Positions 7,137 to 13,512 of a stretch of DNA of 13,518 bases are shown in pieces. Where the stretch lies: the NCBI GenBank assembly GCA_009936825.1, contig JAACDV010000051.1:1-13518 (forward strand). Direction: 5' to 3'. The stretch's first letter is position 1; the number at the start of each line of letters is the position of its first letter. The notes beneath the pieces were generated by a model. The model was given only the letters and a program-made list of their open reading frames with translations, made no database searches and had not been told where the DNA came from. The translations under genes were made by a program, and so were the position numbers. This stretch comes from Bacteroidota bacterium (GTDB taxonomy: Bacteria > Pseudomonadota > Alphaproteobacteria > Puniceispirillales > Puniceispirillaceae).

Positions 7137-7141
7137 TAAGG
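7137..7141 (+). promoter_or_regulatory. Shine-Dalgarno of the OYE-type gene
   Basis: TAAGG lies 7 nt before the first ATG (7149) and 10 nt before a second in-frame ATG (7152), in the 14-nt gap after the ligase stop. Either Met could serve, with the first slightly better spaced. Confidence 0.5.
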
Positions 7142-7148
7142 TTATTTA

Positions 7149-9131
7149 ATGATGTCCCATAAGCTTTACCCGCATGTTTTTCGGCCGTTAAAAATCGGTC
7201 AAACAGAAATCAGGAACCGGATTTTTGTTCCCGGTCATACGACGAACTATGGGGAAAATAATCTACCGTCAAAGCGCCATCTTGAATATCACCGGGCCCG
7301 GGCAGCCGGCGGCGTGGGCCTGATTATTTTCGAAGGTATTCGTGTCCACAAATCATCTCTTGGCAGGCAGCAAGGTGTGAATGGATACGAGGCTGAGGCA
7401 ATTCCGCGGTTCCGCGATATTGCCAAAGCTGTGCAGGCGGAAGGTGCCAAGATTTTTGGTCAAGTTCTGCATCTTGGAAGGCATATTGACGGCAATTTTG
7501 CGCGCATGGCGGCTTGGTCTGCATCCTCCATTCCATGGACGGCTACCGCACCTGCACCGCACCCGATGACGCATCAGGAAATTGCGATGATCGTTCAGGC
7601 GCATGCGGATGTTGCCTGTAATCTGCTGGAAGCCGGACTCGATGGAATTGAGTTGCAACTGGCACACGGGCATTTGTTGCAGCAGTTTCTGTCGCCAATC
7701 TCGAACGAGCGAACTGATGAATATGGCGGTAGTCTTGACAACAGAATGCGGTTTATACGGGAAACTCTGGCGGCGGTGCGCGCTGCCATTGGCGATCAAA
7801 CGATGGGCGTCAGAATCAGCGCCGAAGAATTCTTGGACGGCGGTCTGGGCCTGGATGATATGTGCGATGTTGTCCGCCGCCTCGTTACCGAATTCAAGAT
7901 TGATTTTATCAATGTCTCGCATTCGGCCTATCACGGCAGCTACACCATCTCTACGCAAATGGCGGATATGGCATTCAAGAACGAGCAATTCCACTATTTG
8001 ACCGAGGCCCTGAGCCGGTCGGTGTCAGATTTGCCGAACAAGCCGGTTATCATGTCAGTATGCCGCTACAATACGGTCGATTTGGCCGAGGCAATGCTAG
8101 CCAAAGGTGATGCTGACATGATCGGTATGGCAAGGGCGCATATCGCCGACCCCGAACTGGTGAATAAGGCGCTTGACGGGCGCCAAGATGAAACCATCCC
8201 GTGTATTGGCTGCAATCAGGGATGCGCCGATATGCTGTCCCTTAATCTTGCGATCAGTTGCCTTACCAATCCGCGCACTGGCAAGGAAGCCCAATGGCCA
8301 AAACCCTGTTTGAGTAAGGTAGATGCGCCGCGGCGGTTGCTGGTTGTGGGCGGGGGCCCTGCGGGATTGGAAGCGGCTTCGGTCGCGGGTGAACGCGGCA
8401 TTGATGTGACGCTCGTTGAGGCGAAGTCCGAGCTAGGAGGCGGCCTGAATTATCTGAAAGATATGCCGCTTCGAAAGGAGTTTCTGCACCTTGTTGACAG
8501 TCAGAAATTGCGCCTTGAACAGGCTGGTGTGCACATCAAGTTGAACCATTCCATGTCAAAGGAGATGCTGTCGGACCATAAGGATGATCATATCATCTGG
8601 GCCGGTGGAGCGCACCCGCGAGGGGAAGTTTTTGCCAATGGAGAAATCGCGATGACTTTGGAGGAAGCCCTTTCTATGGGTGATAAGCTTGGTCAGTCGA
8701 TCTTTATGGTGGATCATCTTGGGACATGGTCTGTTGCCTCTGTCGCAGAATATTTCGCTGATCTTGGCAAGCAGGTGACCATTGTCGTGCCCACCGGCGT
8801 TCTGGGGTGGAAAATCAGCATCTATAGCTCTTTTGCCTTAAAGCAAAGGCTGCGGGAGAAGGGGGTGCAGGTCATTGGTGGGCATAAAATTAAAACGTTT
8901 GCCAATGGTCTGCTGGAACTCGAAGATATGTCGCTTGGCAAAATTAACGGCACGCATCAGGCCGACCACGTAATCTCCCCCATGCTGGGAACGCCGCACG
9001 TTGTAACCCCGCCTTTCGAAATTTCGGAAGGTGGGGTTTCATCCTTTCAAATGATCGGCGATAGCGTCTCGGCGCGCACTGCCTTGGAAGCAGTTTATGA
9101 GGGACACGAAGCGGCGCTTTTATTGAGTTAG
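7149..9131 (+). CDS. Old Yellow Enzyme-family FMN/4Fe-4S/FAD oxidoreductase (2,4-dienoyl-CoA reductase type)
   Basis: A 660-residue enzyme with the full FadH/trimethylamine-dehydrogenase layout. The N-terminal FMN barrel (about residues 8-345) starts with FRPLKIGQTEIRNRI and carries the LSPISNERTDEYGG block (181-194). A [4Fe-4S] motif CX2CX3CX11C uses C352, C355, C359 and C371. A C-terminal FAD/NAD(P)-binding half begins at GGGPAGLEAA (401-410). The likely reaction is NAD(P)H-dependent reduction of a conjugated enoyl-CoA or enoate; demethylation or amine oxidation is the alternative. The stretch AHGHLLQQF (172-180) has His175 where FadH and trimethylamine dehydrogenase, as I recall, have a catalytic Tyr. 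The gene is last in the plus-strand operon, 14 bp after the ligase. The family is certain, the substrate unknown. Confidence 0.9.
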   Translation: MMSHKLYPHVFRPLKIGQTEIRNRIFVPGHTTNYGENNLPSKRHLEYHRARAAGGVGLIIFEGIRVHKSSLGRQQGVNGYEAEAIPRFRDIAKAVQAEGAKIFGQVLHLGRHIDGNFARMAAWSASSIPWTATAPAPHPMTHQEIAMIVQAHADVACNLLEAGLDGIELQLAHGHLLQQFLSPISNERTDEYGGSLDNRMRFIRETLAAVRAAIGDQTMGVRISAEEFLDGGLGLDDMCDVVRRLVTEFKIDFINVSHSAYHGSYTISTQMADMAFKNEQFHYLTEALSRSVSDLPNKPVIMSVCRYNTVDLAEAMLAKGDADMIGMARAHIADPELVNKALDGRQDETIPCIGCNQGCADMLSLNLAISCLTNPRTGKEAQWPKPCLSKVDAPRRLLVVGGGPAGLEAASVAGERGIDVTLVEAKSELGGGLNYLKDMPLRKEFLHLVDSQKLRLEQAGVHIKLNHSMSKEMLSDHKDDHIIWAGGAHPRGEVFANGEIAMTLEEALSMGDKLGQSIFMVDHLGTWSVASVAEYFADLGKQVTIVVPTGVLGWKISIYSSFALKQRLREKGVQVIGGHKIKTFANGLLELEDMSLGKINGTHQADHVISPMLGTPHVVTPPFEISEGGVSSFQMIGDSVSARTALEAVYEGHEAALLLS

Positions 9132-9168
9132 TGAAGGCTGGTGAGGTTGCTAGCGAGCCCCGACTTTA

Positions 9169-9921
9169 CTAGCGGGCAATATAGCCGCCATCTGCTACTA
9201 GGTCGGTGCCGGTGATGAATGAGGCATCTTCAGACACCAGAAAAAGTGCAGCTTTTGCTATTTCGTCAACATCTCCCAACCGTCCAATCGGGTGCAAGTT
9301 TGCCAACGCCTGCTCAGCGTCATCGGCTGTTCCATAAATATCTGTCAGGCGAGGGGTTAATACCGCCCCGGGTGACAGTGCCACGACCCGGATATTATCT
9401 TCGGCATGGTCCAGAGCCAGACATCGGGTGAATTGCAAGATGCCTCCTTTTGTTGTGCAATAGGGTGCTGCTCCGGCAATTCCCACATGGCCGAGTTGCG
9501 AGGCAATATTCAGAATTACACCGCCGCCGGCTTGCTGCATTGCCGGGATGGATGCTTTTGAAAGAAGGAAGGTTCCGGTCAAGTTTACAGCTAATGTTTT
9601 TTGCCATTCGTCGAGGTTAAGCTCGGTGATTTTTGCTCTACGCGTTACCGTCGCCGCATTATTGACCAAGATATCAAGTGTCTTCTCGCGGTCTAACATT
9701 GGATAAAGATGCGCCGCCAGATCGTCCGCATTTGATATATCAACCGCACAGGCAACCGCATCGGGGCCGATCTCTGCAACAAGCTGGTCCAGTTTGTCTT
9801 TGGAATTATCAACCAAAATGAGCCGTGCTCCAGCTTCATGAAATTTGACAGCGATGGCGCGCCCTATACCTTGAGCAGCGCCACTGATTAACGCTATTTT
9901 ACCCTCTAAATTGGGTTTCAT
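9169..9921 (-). CDS. Short-chain dehydrogenase/reductase (classical SDR)
   Basis: A 250-residue classical SDR, likely an alcohol or 3-hydroxyacyl dehydrogenase. The cofactor loop GAAQGIG (14-20) is followed by D38 at the end of strand 2, which favours NAD(H) over NADP(H). NNAA (87-90) and the catalytic tetrad N113, S141, Y154 and K158 (YCTTK) are all present. The C-terminal GTDLVADGGY (238-247) is the usual family ending. The gene ends with TAG followed at once by TAA. The ATG has only a weak SD. It converges with the OYE-type gene across 37 bp and diverges from the tautomerase fusion, so it forms its own unit. It could oxidise a hydroxyl made by the dioxygenase or act on an acyl-CoA; the sequence does not decide. 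Confidence 0.92.
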   Translation of the reverse strand: MKPNLEGKIALISGAAQGIGRAIAVKFHEAGARLILVDNSKDKLDQLVAEIGPDAVACAVDISNADDLAAHLYPMLDREKTLDILVNNAATVTRRAKITELNLDEWQKTLAVNLTGTFLLSKASIPAMQQAGGGVILNIASQLGHVGIAGAAPYCTTKGGILQFTRCLALDHAEDNIRVVALSPGAVLTPRLTDIYGTADDAEQALANLHPIGRLGDVDEIAKAALFLVSEDASFITGTDLVADGGYIAR

Positions 9922-10100
9922 TGTCAGCCGTACCTATTCTTTGCCGCTTTATGGCGCGTTATGAAAAAAGACGATCCTGATTTTGAATGATGCTAGGATA
10001 TCGTTAAGCTTTAGGACATTAGAGCTTTACCATCTAACCTGTATAGTGACGTTTGAATACCACAATATCCAAACAATAATCGCGTTTTGAAAGTGAAGTT
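9922..10100. promoter_or_regulatory. Divergent promoter region (SDR / tautomerase fusion)
   Basis: This 179-bp AT-rich gap between divergent starts should hold both promoters. On the plus strand, TATAGT at 10042-10047 is a fair -10 box 53 bp before the tautomerase start, but no good -35 lies at 16-18 bp. AGCTTTA is repeated at 10007-10013 and 10023-10029 (16-bp spacing), just upstream of that -10 box. The evidence for any single element is weak, and nothing coding was seen. Confidence 0.4.
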
Positions 10101-10664
10101 ATGCCAGTTGTTAATATCACCCTGATCAAAGGCTATTCTGCCGATGCCCGCCGCCGCCTATCGCAGCATATGACGCATCTGGTTACACAGTTTCTAGGCG
10201 CGATTGCCGAGGGCACCACGGTTATTGTCAGCGAGTTGGATCAGGCATCTTATATGCGGGGGCTGGAAAATAAAAATCCGGCCCCGCCACCACCGCCAGC
10301 AGGTGATCTGATTCGTGATTATTTGGCAGCGATGGAAGCGCGCGATCTGAAAACGGCGCAATCGATGCTTGCCGATGATTTCTGGATGGAGTTTCCGGGC
10401 GGCGTGCGCATGACCCGGTTGGAAGACCTCATCGCTTGGTCAAAGCCGCGCTATAATAAAGTTGGCAAAATTTTTGATGATGTGTCCACGGCTTTTACCG
10501 CGGATGGCGTTGTGGTGACCGCGCATGGAACACTGTTCGGCGAATGGCCCGACGGAACTATTTTTGAGGGTATTCGCTTTATTGACAGGTTTACTGTGTC
10601 TGGCAATAAAATCACCAGCCAGATGGTCTGGAACGATATCGCCGAACATCGCTCCGGGGCCTAG
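10101..10664 (+). CDS. Fusion of a 4-oxalocrotonate-tautomerase-like domain to an NTF2/SnoaL-like domain
   Basis: A 187-residue two-domain protein. Residues 1-58 (MPVVNITLIKGYS to the conserved-looking RGLENK) have the length and pattern of a 4-OT subunit, with the Pro directly after Met that would become the catalytic N-terminal Pro1. The Arg11 and Arg39 equivalents of classical 4-OT appear to be Tyr12 and Thr40, so chemistry on a dicarboxylate is doubtful. A proline-rich linker (59-67) leads to residues 68-187, which fit an NTF2/SnoaL-like cone: two N-terminal helices (IRDYLAAMEARDLKTAQSML), then DDFWMEFPGG and beta strands ending at SQMVWNDI. Such domains act as isomerases, cyclases, hydratases or ligand binders. 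The gene stands alone, divergent from the SDR. Isomerising an enol or enone intermediate is a reasonable guess. Domain calls are by pattern; function is inferred. Confidence 0.75.
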   Translation: MPVVNITLIKGYSADARRRLSQHMTHLVTQFLGAIAEGTTVIVSELDQASYMRGLENKNPAPPPPPAGDLIRDYLAAMEARDLKTAQSMLADDFWMEFPGGVRMTRLEDLIAWSKPRYNKVGKIFDDVSTAFTADGVVVTAHGTLFGEWPDGTIFEGIRFIDRFTVSGNKITSQMVWNDIAEHRSGA

Positions 10665-10678
10665 GCTTTATTAAATAT

Positions 10679-10719
10679 CGGGGTGCCCTTAGATACGGGG
10701 GTGCCCTTAGATATGGGGG
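10679..10719. repeat. 18-bp tandem repeat in the convergent intergenic gap
   Basis: GGGGTGCCCTTAGATA occurs twice with an 18-bp period (TGCCCTTAGATA at 10684-10695 and again at 10702-10713), and a third GGGGGT begins at 10715. It fills most of the 59 bp between the tautomerase-fusion stop and the racemase-family stop. It is non-coding in the assigned frames. It looks like a slippage duplication, and no terminator-like hairpin is formed by it. Confidence 0.85.
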
Positions 10720-10723
10720 TAAT

Positions 10724-11494
10724 TCACAGCTTTGGATGGGTCAGAAATTCATCCAGAATTTCCTCTGGCGGTTGCATGAAATCCCGCGTCCGGCTGACTT
10801 CGAGGCCAAATTTCTGGCGCATTTCAATCGCCAGTTCTGTCATCCGCAGCGCCACCGGCAGGCCGTTTAGAACCGGTGCTCCGGCAACCCTGAATCCTGA
10901 AATTTGCGATAATAACAGCATCGGAATCCCGCCAGCAGGGATCAGCACATCAACCCCGCCCGCCACCAGCGGTTCCGCCTGACGGGTAAAATCATCGGCA
11001 ACTTCCTGCAGTTTTTTTGGATCATCAAAAGCGTCCAGAATTTGCCCGGGCTCAAAGCTAAGCGCGTGAATGCCGGTGACCCTGTCGGCCAGCCCATATT
11101 TGCGAACCTGATGTTCATGCCCCGGAATAAAACGTGGATTGATCGTGATAATTCCCACTTTCTGGCCGTACTGACAAGCGGCCAACATGCTGGCCTCACC
11201 CAGCGAAATCAACGGAATGGAGGAGGCAGCGCGCGCCTCATACAGTCCCGAATCCTGAAAATGCCCCATCAGATAACCGTCATAGCCGTCGCGCCCCGCA
11301 CGAATAGCGTTGGCGATGGCCTCGCGTCCACAGCGCCACTCAACCAGCGCATGCGCATAGGAATCAAAGGGGGTAATGCCGGTGAACTCCAAGCTGGTTC
11401 CGGGGCTGGCATGATCGCGCAAAAACCCGCCCAATCGATTCCAGTAACCGGGCGCTGCAGCTTCGTTTACAAAGCTCTGATACCAGATTTTCAT
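10724..11494 (-). CDS. Asp/Glu racemase-superfamily protein lacking the catalytic cysteines
   Basis: A 256-residue cytosolic protein of the Asp/Glu/hydantoin racemase fold. The two pseudo-symmetric active-site loops are recognisable as GYLMGHFQDSGLYEARAA (73-90) and VDVLIPAGGIPMLLL (181-195). In classical racemases each loop carries a Cys. Here the positions are His78 and Ala187-Gly188, and the only cysteines, C55 and C107, lie elsewhere. Two-base proton transfer by Cys/Cys is therefore impossible. From memory, the HFQxxGLYEAR and IPAGGxPM forms typify an uncharacterised subfamily annotated as 'aspartate/glutamate racemase' or, misleadingly, 'hydrogenase expression protein HupH'. The start is supported by AAGGA 8 nt upstream. 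The gene converges with the tautomerase fusion and diverges from the acyl-CoA synthetase. An isomerase, lyase or hydrolase role is possible. Confidence 0.85.
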   Translation of the reverse strand: MKIWYQSFVNEAAAPGYWNRLGGFLRDHASPGTSLEFTGITPFDSYAHALVEWRCGREAIANAIRAGRDGYDGYLMGHFQDSGLYEARAASSIPLISLGEASMLAACQYGQKVGIITINPRFIPGHEHQVRKYGLADRVTGIHALSFEPGQILDAFDDPKKLQEVADDFTRQAEPLVAGGVDVLIPAGGIPMLLLSQISGFRVAGAPVLNGLPVALRMTELAIEMRQKFGLEVSRTRDFMQPPEEILDEFLTHPKL

Positions 11495-11502
11495 TTCAAT
11501 TA

Positions 11503-11507
11503 TCCTT
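11503..11507 (-). promoter_or_regulatory. Shine-Dalgarno of the racemase-family gene
   Basis: The minus strand reads TAAGGATAATTGAAATG, with AAGGA 8 nt before the ATG, which supports the chosen start. Confidence 0.6.
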
Positions 11508-11598
11508 ATCTGCCAACAATTATGGCTGGGAATGCCCGGATAGCTGAACCGACAGCGGTAAAGGCGGAACTATGCTGGCTAAATACACCGAAAACGTC

Positions 11599-11629
11599 AA
11601 ATAGTTTAACCCTGAATTAAAATAGTTTA
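11599..11629. repeat. Direct repeat AAATAGTTTA x2 at 21-bp spacing, operator-like
   Basis: Identical decamers lie at 11599-11608 and 11620-11629, with centres 21 bp apart, about two helical turns, 54-84 bp before the synthetase start. The second overlaps the TTATAC hexamer. Same-face tandem sites of this kind suit an activator or response-regulator dimer. This is inference from spacing only. Confidence 0.5.
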
Positions 11630-11682
11630 TACCTCAAATATATGCAATTTACAGGCGCGAAACAGCGTGCCAAACTGATAAA

Positions 11683-13422
11683 ATGATAAATGAAACATCT
11701 TTAAATTCGGCTCAAACCCAATCGGACAGTTCGGGTGATAGTCCCCAATTCAGTGAATCCGCTTCTAGCGCAGCGTCGGTTTATGGGGATACGACAATCT
11801 TTGATCGTTTTACGGCGACGGCGGCGCGCATTACGAACCGGCCCTTTCTTCGGATCATGCCCGGACCAGCTGCTGTTTGGGGCGTCGATGCAGGTGACAT
11901 CAGCTATGGTGAAATGGCGGCGCGTGTTACAGAAAGGCGCGAGGTTCTGGCTGCAGCGGATTTACAATCTGGAATGCGCGCCGGTCTTTATCTATATAAC
12001 GGTCCAGATTTTTTTGTGAACTGGTTGGCATTGAACGCGCTTGGGCTGTCGATCGTGCCGATAAATCCAGACCTGCAAAGCCGCGAGCTCAGCTATATTA
12101 TCGCGCATTCCGAAATGCGGCTGATGATTGCGGCGGCGGGTACTCCGTCCATCCTCGATGAAGTTTGCCGCGATGAAAATGTGCCGATTATTGGCCCAGA
12201 TGCTGTGCCGCCCGCCACTGGTGACGCCAATGTTGATGTTGGCGGGATGAATGCGGGATCTGGCAGCCGCACCGAAGCGGCGCTGTTATATACTTCAGGC
12301 ACGACTGGCCAGCCTAAAGGATGCCAGCTTGATCAGGTATATTTCCTGAATGCCGGTGATTGGTATGCAGCGCTTCCGGCGCCATTTGATCTTCGCACCG
12401 ATACCGAAATCATGCTCACACCGCTGCCGATGTTTCACATGAATGCGCTGGCCTATTCGGTTATGGCGATGATTACCACCGGCGGAACGCTGGTTCCGCT
12501 TGACCGATTTCATCCGGCCGAATGGCACAATGTCGTTGCCGAAAGCGGGGCAACAATTTTGCACTATCTTGGTGTTTTGCCGTCGATTCTGATGAAGATG
12601 GATCCGGTTCCAACTGAACGGGCGCACAAGGTTCGCTTTGGGTTTGGGGCCGGGGTTGACCGCCAACTACACGCGCCGTTTGAAGAACGTTTTGGGTTTC
12701 CCCTACTAGAAGCATGGGCAATGACGGAAACCGGTGCTGGGGTTTGTATCGCCGCCAGCAGCGGTGATCGGCATGTTGGAACAAGCTGTTTTGGCAAGGC
12801 TGAGCCTGAAATAGAGGCAAGAATTGTTGATGATGACGGCAAGGATGTTGTTGACGGTGAACCCGGTGAATTGCTGGTGCGGCGGGCTGGCCCGGATCCG
12901 CGGTTTGGCTTTTTCAGCGCTTATCTTAAAGATGCCGCGGCGACCGATGCCGCGTGGCAGGATGGCTGGTTTCATACTGGCGATATCGTCATTCGTGATG
13001 CTGATGGATATTTTTTCTTCCGCGACAGGAAAAAGAATATTATCCGGCGATCGGGTGAGAATATCGCGGCTGTCGAGGTGGAAACCGTGCTTATGCGTCA
13101 TCCAGCGGTCGCCAGCATTGCCGTTGGTCCGGTTACAGACCCGCTGCGTGAGCAAGAGGTGGCCTGCCTTGTGGTGCCAAAGGCGGGGCTGGGTAATCCG
13201 GTGCAGATGACCGAATTATTTGACGGGCTGTTTGCGCTGGCGCGCGCCGAGTTGGCTTATTTCAAAGCGCCCGGATGGTTTGCCGCTGTTGAGGCAATGC
13301 CGCTGACCGGCACACAAAAGCTTCAACGCGGGGTCTTGCAGGACCAGTTGTCCAAGATGCTGGAAGCTGGCAGTCTGACAGATTATCGGCCGCGTAAATC
13401 GCGCCGCGCACCGGCAGGCTAG
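11683..13422 (+). CDS. ANL-superfamily acyl-CoA synthetase (AMP-binding)
   Basis: A 579-residue class I adenylate-forming enzyme that would activate a carboxylic acid via an acyl-AMP and load it on CoA. All core motifs are present: P-loop LYTSGTTGQPKG (202-213), AWAMTETGAG (344-353), GWFHTGD (428-434), the hinge DRKKNIIRRSGENI (448-461), and the catalytic K546 in TGTQKLQR. The RSGENIAAVEVE form is reminiscent of CaiC (crotonobetaine/carnitine-CoA ligase)-type enzymes, but that does not fix the substrate. The first 35 or so residues are Ser/Gln-rich and low in complexity, ahead of the usual start of the domain at TIFDRF. No good SD precedes the ATG, so the true start is the least certain part. 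It stands alone on its strand, divergent from the racemase-family gene, and is a second CoA ligase unrelated in sub-branch to the PaaK-like one. Confidence 0.9.
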   Translation: MINETSLNSAQTQSDSSGDSPQFSESASSAASVYGDTTIFDRFTATAARITNRPFLRIMPGPAAVWGVDAGDISYGEMAARVTERREVLAAADLQSGMRAGLYLYNGPDFFVNWLALNALGLSIVPINPDLQSRELSYIIAHSEMRLMIAAAGTPSILDEVCRDENVPIIGPDAVPPATGDANVDVGGMNAGSGSRTEAALLYTSGTTGQPKGCQLDQVYFLNAGDWYAALPAPFDLRTDTEIMLTPLPMFHMNALAYSVMAMITTGGTLVPLDRFHPAEWHNVVAESGATILHYLGVLPSILMKMDPVPTERAHKVRFGFGAGVDRQLHAPFEERFGFPLLEAWAMTETGAGVCIAASSGDRHVGTSCFGKAEPEIEARIVDDDGKDVVDGEPGELLVRRAGPDPRFGFFSAYLKDAAATDAAWQDGWFHTGDIVIRDADGYFFFRDRKKNIIRRSGENIAAVEVETVLMRHPAVASIAVGPVTDPLREQEVACLVVPKAGLGNPVQMTELFDGLFALARAELAYFKAPGWFAAVEAMPLTGTQKLQRGVLQDQLSKMLEAGSLTDYRPRKSRRAPAG

Positions 13423-13425
13423 GCT

Positions 13426-13512
13426 ATGGAATTTAAAAACTGTAGCAAAGCAAAGCCAGAAATGAAGGCCAAAGCCAGAAATGAAGGCCAAAGAATGAAG
13501 CTCGAGAAATGA
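13426..13512 (+). CDS. Possible 28-codon small ORF across a tandem repeat (doubtful)
   Basis: ATG at 13426 opens a frame of 28 codons ending in TGA at 13510-13512. It is Lys-rich (begins MEFKNCSKAKPEMK), starts only 3 bp after the synthetase stop and has no SD of its own. The 19-bp repeat inside it changes frame between copies, so the peptide has no repeated protein sequence. I regard it as probably non-coding; it is listed because it could be a translated leader for whatever starts at the right edge. Confidence 0.15.
   Translation: MEFKNCSKAKPEMKAKARNEGQRMKLEK
13452..13493. repeat. 19-bp tandem repeat, 2.2 copies, after the acyl-CoA synthetase
   Basis: AAAGCCAGAAATGAAGGCC occurs exactly at 13452-13470 and 13471-13489, followed by AAAG. 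The core AGAAATGAAGG recurs a third time at 13505-13515, and a variant AAGAATGAAG sits at 13491-13500. Each copy carries an ATGAAG hexamer, so a start-codon-like context is multiplied. Confidence 0.9.

Larger units (their letters stand above)
11495..11682. promoter_or_regulatory. Divergent promoter region (racemase-family gene / acyl-CoA synthetase)
   Basis: This 188-bp gap between two divergent starts has a GC-mixed half near the racemase-family gene and an AT-rich half (11590-11660) near the synthetase. The AT-rich half holds two copies of AAATAGTTTA spaced 21 bp apart, described separately, and TTATAC (11627-11632), which may be part of a plus-strand -10 region. On the racemase side the ribosome binding site TAAGGA is clear. 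No coding potential was seen. Confidence 0.45.

Noticed and set aside
7353..7994. A 213-codon open frame on the minus strand opposite the OYE-type gene
   Set aside because: It lies entirely within a well-supported enzyme gene, its composition is not that of a recognisable protein, and no SD or motif supports it.
9147..9179. Possible bidirectional terminator between the OYE-type gene and the SDR (GCTAG ... CTAGC arms, TTGC ... GCAA outside)
   Set aside because: The stem is only about 5 bp with a 15-base loop, the outer arms are out of register, and no T-tract follows on either strand.
11042..11620. A 192-codon plus-strand frame opposite the racemase-family gene, running into the divergent promoter
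   Set aside because: It mirrors the coding frame of the minus-strand gene, has no recognisable domain and would cover the promoter region of the synthetase.
12706..13155. A 149-codon minus-strand frame inside the acyl-CoA synthetase gene
   Set aside because: It overlaps the C-terminal half of a clear ANL enzyme and shows no protein family signal.
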